NCBI RefSeq assembly: GCF_007992835.1
Contig: NZ_BKBA01000003.1
Span: 62,001 to 126,000 of the forward strand
Direction of reading: 5' to 3'
DNA: 64,000 nt
DNA from: Knoellia locipacati
Lineage (GTDB): Bacteria; Actinomycetota; Actinomycetes; Actinomycetales; Dermatophilaceae
The position numbers were made by a program, and so were the translations under genes. Shown here one piece after another: positions 35,655 to 44,254 of the stretch. Within the stretch, counting starts at the first letter, position 1, and every line of letters begins with the position of its first letter. The notes beneath the pieces are model-generated. The model was given only the letters and a program-made list of their open reading frames with translations. It had not been told where the DNA came from and did not search any database.

Positions 35655-36065
35655 GTGGCAACCCGGAGCGAGGCCCCCGAGGGCACCGAGCAGACCTGGA
35701 CGATCCGTGAGGTCGCCGAGGAGTTCGACGTGACCCATCGCACGGTCCGTCACTACGAGGAGCTCGGCCTCATCTCCCCCGAGCGTCGTGGCACGACCCG
35801 CATCTACCACCGTCGCGACCGGACCCGCCTCGGGCTCATCCTGCGTGGCAAGCGCCTGGGCTTCCCGCTCGAGGAGATCCGCACGATCATCGACCTCTAC
35901 GACGCCCCGCGGGGCCGGCGCAGCCAGCTCGAGTACGTCCTGGCCCAGATCGACGAGCGGCGTGCCGACCTCGAGCAGCGGCGCCGCGACCTGGACGACG
36001 CCTTGACCGAGCTCGGTCGCTTCGAGGACCGTTGTCGCGAGGACCTGTCGAAGATCCCGCGCTGA
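35655..36065 (+). CDS. MerR-family transcriptional regulator (LiuR-like)
   Basis: A 136-residue MerR regulator: the N-terminal HTH is TWTIREVAEEFDVTHRTVRHYEELGLISPERRG, the wing includes RIYHRRDRTRLGLILRGKRLGF, and a C-terminal coiled coil (about 80-125) serves dimerisation. There are no Cys residues, so it is not a metal sensor of the classical type. Divergent from an acyl-CoA dehydrogenase/carboxylase operon, it fits LiuR-like control of branched-chain amino-acid breakdown, probably through the palindrome at 35621-35636. GTG 35655 appears leaderless. Confidence 0.88.
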   Translation: MATRSEAPEGTEQTWTIREVAEEFDVTHRTVRHYEELGLISPERRGTTRIYHRRDRTRLGLILRGKRLGFPLEEIRTIIDLYDAPRGRRSQLEYVLAQIDERRADLEQRRRDLDDALTELGRFEDRCREDLSKIPR

Positions 36066-36094
36066 GCCCACCCACCCCGCAAGGAGACCCCCGC

Positions 36095-36286
36095 ATGGAC
36101 CGCTCGGACGAACCGTCCGCCTTCGCCTGGATCATGTCCGGCACGGTGACCGCCGTCGTCGCCGCAGGGTTGGGCAAGTTCCTGCTCGACCGGCGTCGGG
36201 CCCGTGCAGCGCTCGAGGCGAGCGACGCCCAAGCGGCCGCGGCGGACGACGACGCGCAGGCCGAGTCCGAGGGCCACCCGAGCTGA
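36095..36286 (+). CDS. Small single-pass membrane protein
   Basis: A 63-residue protein with one hydrophobic helix (AWIMSGTVTAVVAAGLGKFLL, residues 11-31), a basic stop-transfer patch (DRRRAR) and an acidic Ala-rich tail. ATG 36095 is preceded by AAGGAGA, a good ribosome site with 7-base spacing. It follows the MerR gene by 29 bases and could be co-transcribed. No family recognised. Confidence 0.65.
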   Translation: MDRSDEPSAFAWIMSGTVTAVVAAGLGKFLLDRRRARAALEASDAQAAAADDDAQAESEGHPS

Positions 36287-36374
36287 GCCGCGCGCTCCCC
36301 CGGGTCCGCGGTTTCGTGGGTGTCGCCACCGCCGCCCGCGACCCAGACTGGGCCGGTGCGGCAAGATCTGACGG

Positions 36375-37634
36375 GTGGGGACGACACCAGGGCGCGGGCG
36401 AGGCACCGTGAGCCGCTGGGCGGACTATGCGGGGCGGCTGCCGAGCACGGCTCGCGGCACCGACCACGCCGTGGCGCTGCTCACCATGGGCATCCGTTTG
36501 GGCACCCTCGTCCAGATGGTGCCCGGGCTCGTGCAGGGGGTCTCGATCTCGCCACGACCCGGCCTGTATGCCGTGTGCTGGGGTGCCGCTGCCGCCAGCA
36601 GCCTCGTCGTGAGCCTCGTGGTGTTCCGGCGAGGAGGCCCGCTGAGCCGCGGCGGGTTCACGCTCGACCTCTCGCTGGCGATCGCCCTCATGCTGCTGGG
36701 CTCGCTCACCGTGACCGACGCGTTCCTCGTCGGCTCGTGGATCGCACCCTTCCCCGCCCACCTTCTCGCCGTGCTCTGCACCGGTGCCGCGGTGCTCATG
36801 CCCCGATGGCAGTGGGTGTGCGGCGTGGTGGCGGCGTGCGCGGCGAGCTTCGTCTTCGCGGCGCCTGCGTGGGACTCCGACACCGCCACGACGATCGTCG
36901 CCAACGTCCTCACGCTCGTCGTCCTGTCGAGCGTCGGCCGGCTCACCCTGGGCTACTTCCGGCGGGTCGCGCAGGACGGCGACCTGGCCCGGGCAGAGGC
37001 CACGGAGCTCGGTCGACGCGAGGAGGAGCGGCGGGCCCAGCTCGCGATCCACAACGGGGCGGCGGTGATCCGGATGCTGAGTGACCCGACCATCGACGAG
37101 CAGACCCGGCGCTTCCTCCAGAAGGAGGCCCAGCTCGAGTCGGCGCGGATGCGGTCCTACCTCCAGGGCCGCGGCGCGACCCAGGTCGGCCCGGCGTCCG
37201 GTGCGCACGGCGTCGCGTTGCGCGACGTCGTGGGTGCGACCTGCGACCGCTTCCTCGACCTCCCGCTGCACCTCAACGTCGACCTCGCCGAGGGTGCCCA
37301 CGTCGATGCGGGCCAGGCAGCAGCCCTCGACCAGGCCCTCGCCAGCCTGCTCCTCAACGTGCGCGACCACGCCGGTGCCGAGTCGGTCGTCGTGCACGCC
37401 GACGCGCCCCCGGCGGCCGACGGCGACGCCGAGACGTGGGTCGTCACGCTCCACGACGACGGCGTCGGCTTCGAGGTCAGTGCCGCCTCGATGGGCGTCG
37501 GGCTGCGACAGGTCGTCGTGGGCGAGATGCGCCGCCGCGGGATGGACGTGACCATCTCGTCGACCCCCGGGGTCGGCACCACCGTGACCCTCACCGGGCC
37601 GTGCCTGGCGATGTCCGACGAGGGGACCCGATGA
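36375..37634 (+). CDS. Membrane sensor kinase of a NarL-type two-component system
   Basis: A 419-residue sensor. Five to six membrane helices occupy residues about 30-200. The cytoplasmic part has a degenerate HisKA_3-like helix, REEERRAQLAIHNGAAVIRML, where the single His may be phosphorylated, and an HATPase domain with ASLLLNVRDHAGA (N box) and LHDDGVGFEVSAASMGVGLRQVV (G box). GTG 36375 is 7 bases after CAAGAT (36362-36367); GTG 36408 is an alternative. It overlaps the regulator start (ATGA). Signal unknown. Confidence 0.85.
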   Translation: MGTTPGRGRGTVSRWADYAGRLPSTARGTDHAVALLTMGIRLGTLVQMVPGLVQGVSISPRPGLYAVCWGAAAASSLVVSLVVFRRGGPLSRGGFTLDLSLAIALMLLGSLTVTDAFLVGSWIAPFPAHLLAVLCTGAAVLMPRWQWVCGVVAACAASFVFAAPAWDSDTATTIVANVLTLVVLSSVGRLTLGYFRRVAQDGDLARAEATELGRREEERRAQLAIHNGAAVIRMLSDPTIDEQTRRFLQKEAQLESARMRSYLQGRGATQVGPASGAHGVALRDVVGATCDRFLDLPLHLNVDLAEGAHVDAGQAAALDQALASLLLNVRDHAGAESVVVHADAPPAADGDAETWVVTLHDDGVGFEVSAASMGVGLRQVVVGEMRRRGMDVTISSTPGVGTTVTLTGPCLAMSDEGTR

Positions 37635-38401
37635 GGACGGTCGCGGTCGTCGACGACGCCACCGTCATCCGCGAGTCGCTGCCGGCGCTCATGCCACGGC
37701 TGGCGTTCGCCGGTGGCTACTCGACCATCGAGGCGCTCCTGGCCGCCCGGCCCGTGGCCGACGCCCTCGTCCTCGACCTGCACCTGAGCAACGCCAGCCA
37801 GCCCGACGTCCGGCAGGGCGTCGCGGCGATCCGCGCCGCCGTGGCCGCGGGCTACCGGGTGTGCGTCTTCAGCCAGGAGGAGCGGCGGTTCGTCCTCGCG
37901 GCATGCCTCGCCGCCGGTGCGCGGGGTGTCGTCTCGAAGTCGGCGCCCACCGCTCGCGCCGAGGAGGTCATCACCGCCGTCGCCGAGGGTGAGGTCGTCG
38001 TGCCGCCGTCGGTCATCGGGCTCGTCGAGGTGCTCGTCCGGCGCAACAGCCTGACGATCCTGTCCGAGCGCCAGCGCCAGGTGCTCGCCGGGCGCGCACG
38101 CGGGCTCACCTACGCCGAAATGAGCACCCAGCTGCACCTGTCGGAGTCCACGCTGCGCGGCTACTGGGCCGAGGTGAGCCGCAGCGTCTCCGAGCACTTC
38201 CAGCGGGTCGTGCCCGCCGAGCTCGAGCACGCGCTCGGGTTGGGCCCGGGCGACCTGCTCGAGTACTGGCCGACGCCCGTCGGGGTCACCGGAACGGGCG
38301 CCGCGGGCGCACCAGTCGCCTCCGGTGCAGCGGTGGCCCCGGCTCCCGCGGTGGCCGAACGCCGGGCCGAACCGTGGTGGCGACTGCGCCCGACTCGGTG
38401 A
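37631..38401 (+). CDS. NarL/LuxR-family response regulator
   Basis: A 256-residue regulator. The receiver domain has VAVVDDATVIRESLP and the phospho-Asp in ADALVLDLHLSNASQPD, with Lys in GARGVVSKSAPTAR. The output domain is LuxR-type: ILSERQRQVLAGRARGLTYAEMSTQLHLSESTLRGYWAEV (about 145-185). An unusual Ala/Pro-rich tail of about 50 residues follows. It couples to the upstream kinase by a 4-base overlap. Confidence 0.92.
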   Translation: MRTVAVVDDATVIRESLPALMPRLAFAGGYSTIEALLAARPVADALVLDLHLSNASQPDVRQGVAAIRAAVAAGYRVCVFSQEERRFVLAACLAAGARGVVSKSAPTARAEEVITAVAEGEVVVPPSVIGLVEVLVRRNSLTILSERQRQVLAGRARGLTYAEMSTQLHLSESTLRGYWAEVSRSVSEHFQRVVPAELEHALGLGPGDLLEYWPTPVGVTGTGAAGAPVASGAAVAPAPAVAERRAEPWWRLRPTR

Positions 38402-38420
38402 GCGGACGGCATACGGGCTC

Positions 38421-39344
38421 TCAGGCGTGCTCGGCGAGGAACGCGTCGATCTCGTCAGCCGTCGGGGCCGTCGCAGGACCGCGACGCGTCACCTTGATCG
38501 CTCCCCCGGCGTTGGCGCGCCGTGCTGCCTCGACCCAGCCGGTGCCGGCGGCCCGGCAGGCCACGAGCACGCCGGTGTGGGTGTCGCCGGCGCCGTTGGT
38601 GTCGACCGGCTTCTGCGGGTAGCCGTCGAGGTCCGTGGTCTCACCCTCGGCGTGCACGGCACATCCCTCCGGACCGTCACGCACGATGGCGACGGCTCCG
38701 TCGGGCAGGTGCTCGACGCAGAGGGCCGCGGCCACGACGATGTCGGTCTCGCCGGTGAGCGCCTCGCTCTCCTCGGCGTTGCCGGTCCACACCGTCGTCA
38801 GCGCGAGCATCCGGTGGCGGATGTCGTCCTCGAGCTCGGCGAAGATCGCCCCGGGGTCCAGCACCACCTCGACACCGGCCGGGAGCCCAGCAAGCCACTG
38901 CAGCAACGGATCTCGCGTCGTCCCGGTGAGGCTGTAGCCACTCACGCAGACGAGGTCACCCGCCTCGGGCCGCGACGTCTGGAGCGACTCGACACTGATG
39001 ACGCGCTCGGCTGCCTGGGTCGTGACGAAGGTGCGCTCGGCGGTCGGTTCGAGCATGACGACGCAGATGCCGGTGTCGAGGTCGGGGACGACCGGGCTTG
39101 AGACGGAGACACCCTCCCCGGCCAGCGCCGCCCTCACGAGGTCACCGTGCGGCCCCGTGCCGGTCGCGCCGGCGTGGACGCACTCCGCCCCCTGACGCGC
39201 GGCGGCGAGGAGGATGTTGACCGCGCCCCCGGCGTACTCGTTCGGCGGGGGCGCCATGACGTTGCCACCACGACGCGGCAGCGACGGCACGTCCACGACG
39301 ACGTCGACCAGTGCCTGAGCGGTGTGGATCACCCGGGGAGACAT
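38421..39344 (-). CDS. PfkB-family carbohydrate kinase
   Basis: A 307-residue sugar or nucleoside kinase of the ribokinase fold. Landmarks are PRRGGNVMAPPPNEYAGGAVNILLAAARQG (substrate side), DTGICVVMLEPTAERTFVT, VWTGNAEESEALTGE, and the ATP/catalytic motif KPVDTNGAGDTHTGVLVA, whose Asp is the base. ATG 39344 is 7 bases after TACGCT (39352-39357), itself embedded in a CGGCATACGCT motif. It diverges from the MoxR gene by 45 bases. The substrate is uncertain; ribokinase-like or ADP-ribose-type sugars are possible. Confidence 0.88.
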   Translation of the reverse strand: MSPRVIHTAQALVDVVVDVPSLPRRGGNVMAPPPNEYAGGAVNILLAAARQGAECVHAGATGTGPHGDLVRAALAGEGVSVSSPVVPDLDTGICVVMLEPTAERTFVTTQAAERVISVESLQTSRPEAGDLVCVSGYSLTGTTRDPLLQWLAGLPAGVEVVLDPGAIFAELEDDIRHRMLALTTVWTGNAEESEALTGETDIVVAAALCVEHLPDGAVAIVRDGPEGCAVHAEGETTDLDGYPQKPVDTNGAGDTHTGVLVACRAAGTGWVEAARRANAGGAIKVTRRGPATAPTADEIDAFLAEHA

Positions 39345-39389
39345 GGACCGCAGCGTATGCCGTGCGGGCCCGGCTGCGAGGATGTCGAC

Positions 39390-40298
39390 GTGAGCACACC
39401 GGCACCCCAGGCCCCCGCGACGCCCCGCTTCGACTCGATCGACGACGCCCGCGACCGGCTGGGCGAGACCGGCTACCTCGCGTCCGACGCCATCGCGACG
39501 ACGACGTTCCTCGCCGACCGGCTGGGCAAGCCGCTGCTGGTCGAGGGCCCGGCCGGGGTCGGCAAGACCGAGCTGGCCAAGGCGGTCGCGGCTGCCACCG
39601 GCGCGAGGCTCATCCGGCTCCAGTGCTACGAGGGTGTCGACGAGTCGCGCGCGCTCTACGAGTGGAACCACGCCAAGCAGCTGCTCCGCATCACCGCCGA
39701 GCGTGACTCGGCCGACGGCTGGGACGCGTTGCGCGACAACATCTTCAGCGACGAGTTCCTGCTCCCCCGACCTCTGCTGGCGGCGATCCGGAGCGAGGAG
39801 CCCGTGGTGCTGCTCGTCGACGAGCTCGACAAGGCCGACGTCGAGATCGAGGGCCTGCTGCTCGAGATCCTCGGTGACTTCCAGGTCACCGTCCCCGAGC
39901 TCGGGACGATCCACGCGACCCACCGCCCGTTCGTCGTCCTCACCTCCAACGCGACGCGCGAGCTCTCCGAGGCGCTGCGCCGCCGCTGCCTCTTCCTCCA
40001 CATCGACTACCCGAGCGCCGAGCTCGAGCAACGCATCGTCACGCTGCGCGCGCCGGGTCTCGACGACGCCCTCGTCGCCTCCGTGGTGCGTCTCGTCCAA
40101 CGGCTGCGCGAGCTGCGGCTGCGCAAGGCGCCGTCGGTCGCCGAGACCGTCGACTGGGCGCGCACCCTCATCGCCCTCGGCGCCACGCAGGACGGCGACC
40201 TCAGCGCCGAGCTCGTCCGCGACAACCTCGGCGTCCTGCTCAAGCACCAGGACGACATCGAGCGCGCCGCCGTCGCCCTCGACCTGCCCGCGACCTGA
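39390..40298 (+). CDS. MoxR-family AAA+ ATPase
   Basis: A 302-residue AAA+ chaperone-like ATPase of the MoxR/CoxD class, which works with VWA proteins to insert cofactors or remodel complexes. Walker A is LLVEGPAGVGKTELAKAVA (about 50), Walker B LLVDELDKADVEIEG, sensor 1 FVVLTSNATREL, with the arginine finger in ALRRRCLFLHID. GTG 39390 follows GAGGAT by 6 bases. The VWA gene 20 bases downstream resembles CoxE, so the pair is a CoxD/CoxE-like module. No CO dehydrogenase genes lie nearby. Confidence 0.93.
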   Translation: MSTPAPQAPATPRFDSIDDARDRLGETGYLASDAIATTTFLADRLGKPLLVEGPAGVGKTELAKAVAAATGARLIRLQCYEGVDESRALYEWNHAKQLLRITAERDSADGWDALRDNIFSDEFLLPRPLLAAIRSEEPVVLLVDELDKADVEIEGLLLEILGDFQVTVPELGTIHATHRPFVVLTSNATRELSEALRRRCLFLHIDYPSAELEQRIVTLRAPGLDDALVASVVRLVQRLRELRLRKAPSVAETVDWARTLIALGATQDGDLSAELVRDNLGVLLKHQDDIERAAVALDLPAT

Positions 40299-40318
40299 CG
40301 GCCGGCCGACGACACGCC

Positions 40319-41779
40319 ATGTCCACCGCACTCGACTCCCGGCTCGTCGGCTTCGCCCGCGCCCTGCGCGGCCACGGGGTCGTCGTCGGGACGAGCGAGG
40401 TCGTCGACGCCGGCGCGGCCGCCCACGTCCTCGGGCTCGAGGACCGCGAGCGCCTGCGCGAGGGGCTCGCCGCCGCGCTGCTGCGCCGGGCAGGGCAGCG
40501 ACAGGTCTTCGACGACCTCTACGACGTGTGGTTCCCCGCGGCGCTGGGTGACCGGGACGGCGTCCTGTCGGAGGCTCCCCCGGCGACGGTGCAGGACCGC
40601 CGCACCCGCGCCGCCGAGCTGCGCGACGACCTCGCGCGCGCCCTCGCCGCCGGTGACGAGCGGGCGCTCGACGAGCTCGCCGCCCGGGTCGTCGCCGAGC
40701 TGGGGGCCCTCGCCAACGCGGCGACCACCGGCTCCTGGTCGGCGCAGCAGGCGCTCGACAGCCTCGCTCCCCAGACGGCGATCGCCGGTGCCCTCGCCCG
40801 GATGCAGGACGCCGACGAGGACGCACCCGGCGGATCCGGTGACGGCAGCGGCGGGTCCGGCGGCGCCGGTTCGGGTGTGAGCGGCCCGGCGAGCGGCGCC
40901 TCCTTCGCCTCCCGGTTCACCCGTGACGAGCTCCGCTCCGAGGTCGCGGCGTTCCGTCGTCGGGTCGAGACCGAGACCCGTCGTCGCAACGCCGAGGCCC
41001 GCGGTGCCGACCGGATCAGCCGCTATGCCGTCCGCGCACCCGCCGAGCAGACGCCCTTCCTCCTCGCCGGGCCGGCCGAGCTCGACGAGCTGCGGGGAGC
41101 CATCCAGCCGCTCTCCCGCAAGCTGGCGACGCGGCTGGCCGCCCGGCGACGACGCGCGTCGCGCGGCTCGATCGACATCAGGCGCACGCTGCGACGCTCA
41201 CTCAGCACGGGCGGCATACCGATCCGTCCTGCTCTCCAGCACGCGAGCCCGCACCGGCCGGACCTCGTCATCCTCTGCGACCTGTCGTCCTCGGTCGCCG
41301 GCTTCTCGCGGTTCACGATCCTGCTCGTGCAGGCCCTCGCCACCCAGTTCCGCCGGGTCCGCATCCTCGGCTTCGTCAACCGGGTCGACGACCTCACCGA
41401 CGACGTCATCGGGGCGGCACCCGGCAGCGACCTCAGCCATGCCTTCGACGACCTGTCGCGGATGACCCGCTGGCACCGCAACAGCGACTACGGCGCCGTC
41501 TTCGCCGACGTCGTCGAGCACCATCTCGACGCGATCAGCCACCGCTCGGCCGTGCTCATCCTCGGCGACGCCCGCTCCAACCACACCGACCCGCAGTTCG
41601 ACATGCTCCGCGAGATCGCCGGCCGCGCCCGCCACGTCTCCTGGCTCAACCCCGAACCGGCCCGCATGTGGGGCAGCGGCGACTCGGTGGCGCTGCGCTA
41701 CAGCGAGATCGTCGACATGCACGAGTGCCGCAACGTCGCCCAGCTCAGGGAGTTCGTGAGCCGCCTCCTCCCCGTCTGA
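40319..41779 (+). CDS. CoxE-like VWA-domain protein
   Basis: A 486-residue partner of the MoxR ATPase. The N-terminal helical region (1-150) is followed by a Gly/Ser-rich linker (about 165-200) and a C-terminal VWA domain with MIDAS motif LVILCDLSSSVAGFSRF (DxSxS), the later Thr region DLSRMTRWHRNSDYGAVF, and VLILGDARSNHTDP. All MIDAS residues appear present. It is probably cytoplasmic (no signal peptide) and co-transcribed with 39390. Confidence 0.9.
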   Translation: MSTALDSRLVGFARALRGHGVVVGTSEVVDAGAAAHVLGLEDRERLREGLAAALLRRAGQRQVFDDLYDVWFPAALGDRDGVLSEAPPATVQDRRTRAAELRDDLARALAAGDERALDELAARVVAELGALANAATTGSWSAQQALDSLAPQTAIAGALARMQDADEDAPGGSGDGSGGSGGAGSGVSGPASGASFASRFTRDELRSEVAAFRRRVETETRRRNAEARGADRISRYAVRAPAEQTPFLLAGPAELDELRGAIQPLSRKLATRLAARRRRASRGSIDIRRTLRRSLSTGGIPIRPALQHASPHRPDLVILCDLSSSVAGFSRFTILLVQALATQFRRVRILGFVNRVDDLTDDVIGAAPGSDLSHAFDDLSRMTRWHRNSDYGAVFADVVEHHLDAISHRSAVLILGDARSNHTDPQFDMLREIAGRARHVSWLNPEPARMWGSGDSVALRYSEIVDMHECRNVAQLREFVSRLLPV

Positions 41780-41791
41780 CCCGGGGTTCGT

Positions 41792-41884
41792 TTCCCGCCG
41801 TCCCCGCAAAAGGGGCCCCGAGCAAGGGGACTGTTCCCTTGCTCGGGGCCTCATTCCCGCCGTCCCCGGAGAAGGGTCCCCGAG
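41792..41884. terminator. Strong hairpin flanked by 31-bp direct repeats
   Basis: The arms 41814-41830 and 41834-41850 form a 17-bp stem (one G-U) with a 3-base loop, between the convergent VWA and aldo/keto reductase genes. It is flanked by imperfect direct repeats at 41792-41822 and 41854-41884, each starting TTCCCGCCGTCCCCG and ending CCCCGAG, 62 bases apart. Part of the first repeat forms the hairpin arm, so the two structures may alternate. Confidence 0.75.
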
Positions 41885-41896
41885 GTGGCGGTGAGG

Positions 41897-42733
41897 TCAG
41901 CCGTTGAACTCGTCGGGGTTCGGGCCGGTGCGGAAGCCGCGGTCGAGCCCGGCGATCTGCGCCATGTCGTCCTCGGTCAGCGTGATCTCGGCGGCGGCGA
42001 AGTTCTCGGCGATGCGCGACGGGGTCACCGACTTGGGCAGGACCACGAAGCCGCGGGCGATGTGCCAGGCGATGACGACCTGGGCCGGGGTGGCGTCGAG
42101 GCGCTGGGCGATCCCACCGATGACCGGGTCGTCGAGCACCTGCTTGCCGGACGCGAGCGGGCTCCACGACTCGGTGACGATGCCGTGGGTGGCGTTGAAC
42201 TCCGCCACCTCGCGCTGCTGGAGGTAGGGGTGCAGCTCGACCTGGTTGATCGCCGGCCACTCGCCGGTCTCGTCGAAGAGCCGCTGCAGGTGCTCGACGT
42301 GGAAGTTGCAGACACCCACGGCGCGCACCCGTCCGGCGTCGCGCAGGGCCTGGAGCGCCTTCCACGCGTCGACGTAGCGGTCCTGCTGCGGGAACGGCCA
42401 GTGCAGCAGGAACAGGTCGAGGGTGTCGAGGCCGAGACGGTCCATCGAGGCGGTGAACGACTCGACGGTCTGCTGCGCGCCGAACTCGCTCGGCCACACC
42501 TTGGTCGTCACGAAGATCTCGTCGCGCGGCACGTCGGTCGCCGCGAGCGCCCGGCCGACGCCGGACTCGTTGTTGTAGAGCTTGGCCGTGTCGAAGTGGC
42601 GGTAGCCGGTCTCGAGCGCGGCCAGCACGGCGGCGTCGACCTCGTCGTCGGGGACCTGCCAGACGCCGAACCCGACCTGCGGGATGGTGACCTTCTGCGG
42701 ACCGGACGTCAGGGTGATGTCGTTGATGGGCAT
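41897..42733 (-). CDS. Aldo/keto reductase
   Basis: NADPH-dependent oxidoreductase of 278 residues on a TIM barrel. The catalytic tetrad is visible: Asp and Tyr in GYRHFDTAKLYNNESGVGRAL, Lys in IFVTTKVWPSEFG, His in LFLLHWPFPQQ. The cofactor loop is VLPKSVTPSRIAENF. It resembles DkgA-type enzymes. ATG 42733 is 6 bases after TACGGT (42740-42745) within a CGGCATACGGT motif, so it has its own leaderless promoter although it overlaps the EamA gene end by 25 bases. Confidence 0.93.
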   Translation of the reverse strand: MPINDITLTSGPQKVTIPQVGFGVWQVPDDEVDAAVLAALETGYRHFDTAKLYNNESGVGRALAATDVPRDEIFVTTKVWPSEFGAQQTVESFTASMDRLGLDTLDLFLLHWPFPQQDRYVDAWKALQALRDAGRVRAVGVCNFHVEHLQRLFDETGEWPAINQVELHPYLQQREVAEFNATHGIVTESWSPLASGKQVLDDPVIGGIAQRLDATPAQVVIAWHIARGFVVLPKSVTPSRIAENFAAAEITLTEDDMAQIAGLDRGFRTGPNPDEFNG

Positions 42734-43710
42734 GCGTCCACCGTATGCCGGGTGCCCACCTCCCGTGGGCCCCCGCCACCCCCAGCGTCTGCGGATCCGG
42801 TCGCTAGAACCGCCGACGACGCAGACGCAAGGAGGCGGCGGGTCTGGGGCTGGGCGAGGACGACGCTGCCGAGGACGAGCGTCAGGCCGAGCAGGTGGAC
42901 GGGCCCGAAGGGCTCCCCGAGGAGGACGACGCCGAGGACGGTGCCCGAGACCGGGTTGAGCAGGCCGATGACGGCGACGGCCCCGGCGCTCATCGACGCG
43001 AGCCCCTTGAACCACGCGACGTAGGCGACGCCCGAGCCGATGATGCCGAGGTAGACCAGTGCGAGCCACCCGGAGAGCGGCAGTGCGGGCGGCGGGCCCT
43101 CGAGGAGGAGCGCGAAGGGCAGGAGCACGAGCCCGCCCGCGACGAGCTGCCACGTGGTAACGACGAGGACGCGCTCGTCGACGGTCCAGCGCTTGGTGAG
43201 GACGAACCCGGCGCTGGCGGACGTCACCGCGCCCACGGAGGCGAGCAGCCCGACGAGATCGACGTGACCGCCCCCGTCGCCCTCGAGGACGAGCAGGAGG
43301 ACGCCGAGGGCACCCACGACCGAGGCGACGACGGTGGCCGTCGTGGCTCGTTCCCGCAGGATCGCCCACGCCAGTCCCATGGTGACCATCGGTGCGATGG
43401 CGGTCATCGTCGCTCCGAGCCCGCTCGGCAGGCGGGTCGCCGCGACGAAGAGCAGGGCGACGAACAGCCCCATCGTCAGCGTGCCGAGGACCACCGAGCG
43501 CCACCACCACGACCCGCGTGGCAGGCGCCGGTGCCAGAGCAGGAGCAGCAGCCCGACGGGCAGGATCCGCATGACCCCGGCGAAGAGCGGGCGGTCGGCC
43601 GGGAGGAAGAGGTGCGTCACGGCATACGTCGATCCCCAGACGACCGGGGCGATCGCGGTGACGGCGACGAGCGCCAGCCCACCGAGACTCTTCCCAGAGA
43701 TAGTTTCCAC
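42709..43710 (-). CDS. EamA/DMT-family drug-metabolite exporter
   Basis: A 333-residue inner-membrane transporter with ten membrane helices in two five-helix EamA repeats; the first starts VTAIAPVVWGSTYAVTHLFLP and the second ASVGAVTSASAGFVLTKRWT. Exporters of this type expel metabolites or toxic compounds. Start GTG 43710 lies 7 bases from the TATTAT -10 box (43718-43723) that forms one arm of the MarR operator, so the divergent MarR protein almost certainly regulates it. Confidence 0.92.
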   Translation of the reverse strand: METISGKSLGGLALVAVTAIAPVVWGSTYAVTHLFLPADRPLFAGVMRILPVGLLLLLWHRRLPRGSWWWRSVVLGTLTMGLFVALLFVAATRLPSGLGATMTAIAPMVTMGLAWAILRERATTATVVASVVGALGVLLLVLEGDGGGHVDLVGLLASVGAVTSASAGFVLTKRWTVDERVLVVTTWQLVAGGLVLLPFALLLEGPPPALPLSGWLALVYLGIIGSGVAYVAWFKGLASMSAGAVAVIGLLNPVSGTVLGVVLLGEPFGPVHLLGLTLVLGSVVLAQPQTRRLLASASSAVLATGSADAGGGGGPREVGTRHTVDACPSTTSP

Positions 43711-43715
43711 GGAAG

Positions 43716-43745
43716 AGATAATACCTTCCGAGGAAGGTATTATCT
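43716..43745. promoter_or_regulatory. 30-bp MarR operator containing both divergent -10 boxes
   Basis: Arms 43716-43729 (AGATAATACCTTCC) and 43732-43745 are perfect reverse complements around a 2-base centre. Each arm contains TATTAT in the outward direction: minus strand 43718-43723, 7 bases before the EamA GTG; plus strand 43738-43743, 7 bases before the MarR ATG. One bound dimer would cover both promoters. Confidence 0.85.
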
Positions 43746-43750
43746 AGCCC

Positions 43751-44254
43751 ATGCCCGACCAGCCCCCCGCCGACCGCGCCGAGCAGATCGTCGAGCAGTG
43801 GCGCAGCGAGCGTCCCGACCTCGATCCCACGCCGTTCCTCGTCATCGGCCGGCTGCACCGCGTCGCCGCGGCGCTGACCGCCGAGCTCGTACGCGTCTAC
43901 AACGAGTACGGCCTGGGCGAGGGCGAGTTCGACGTGCTCGCCACCCTGCGCCGACAGGGTGGCGACTTCGCCCTCACCCCGTCGGACCTGTCCGAGCAGA
44001 CCGTGGTCACGAGCGGCGCCGTGACCAAGCGGGTCGACCGCCTCGTCACCCTGGGCCTCGTCGAACGCCGCCCGAGCGGGACCGACGGCCGCTCCCGGCT
44101 CGTCGCCCTCACCCCCAAGGGCCGCGAGCTCATCGACCGCGCATTCACCGCCCACATGGCCAACGAGGCCCGCCTCCTCGAGGTCCTCTCCCCCGCCGAA
44201 CGCGCTGGTCTCGAGCGTGGCCTGCTCGCCCTCGCCCGCTCCCTCGACGTCTGA
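43751..44254 (+). CDS. MarR-family transcriptional regulator
   Basis: A 167-residue MarR protein: dimerisation helices at both ends and a winged helix, FDVLATLRRQGGDFALTPSDLSEQTVVTSGAVTKRVDRLVTLGLVERR, with the wing GTDGRSRLVALTPKGREL. It probably represses itself and the EamA exporter via the 30-bp palindrome just upstream, with derepression by a transported small molecule (inference from the family). The ATG at 43751 is leaderless. Confidence 0.94.
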   Translation: MPDQPPADRAEQIVEQWRSERPDLDPTPFLVIGRLHRVAAALTAELVRVYNEYGLGEGEFDVLATLRRQGGDFALTPSDLSEQTVVTSGAVTKRVDRLVTLGLVERRPSGTDGRSRLVALTPKGRELIDRAFTAHMANEARLLEVLSPAERAGLERGLLALARSLDV

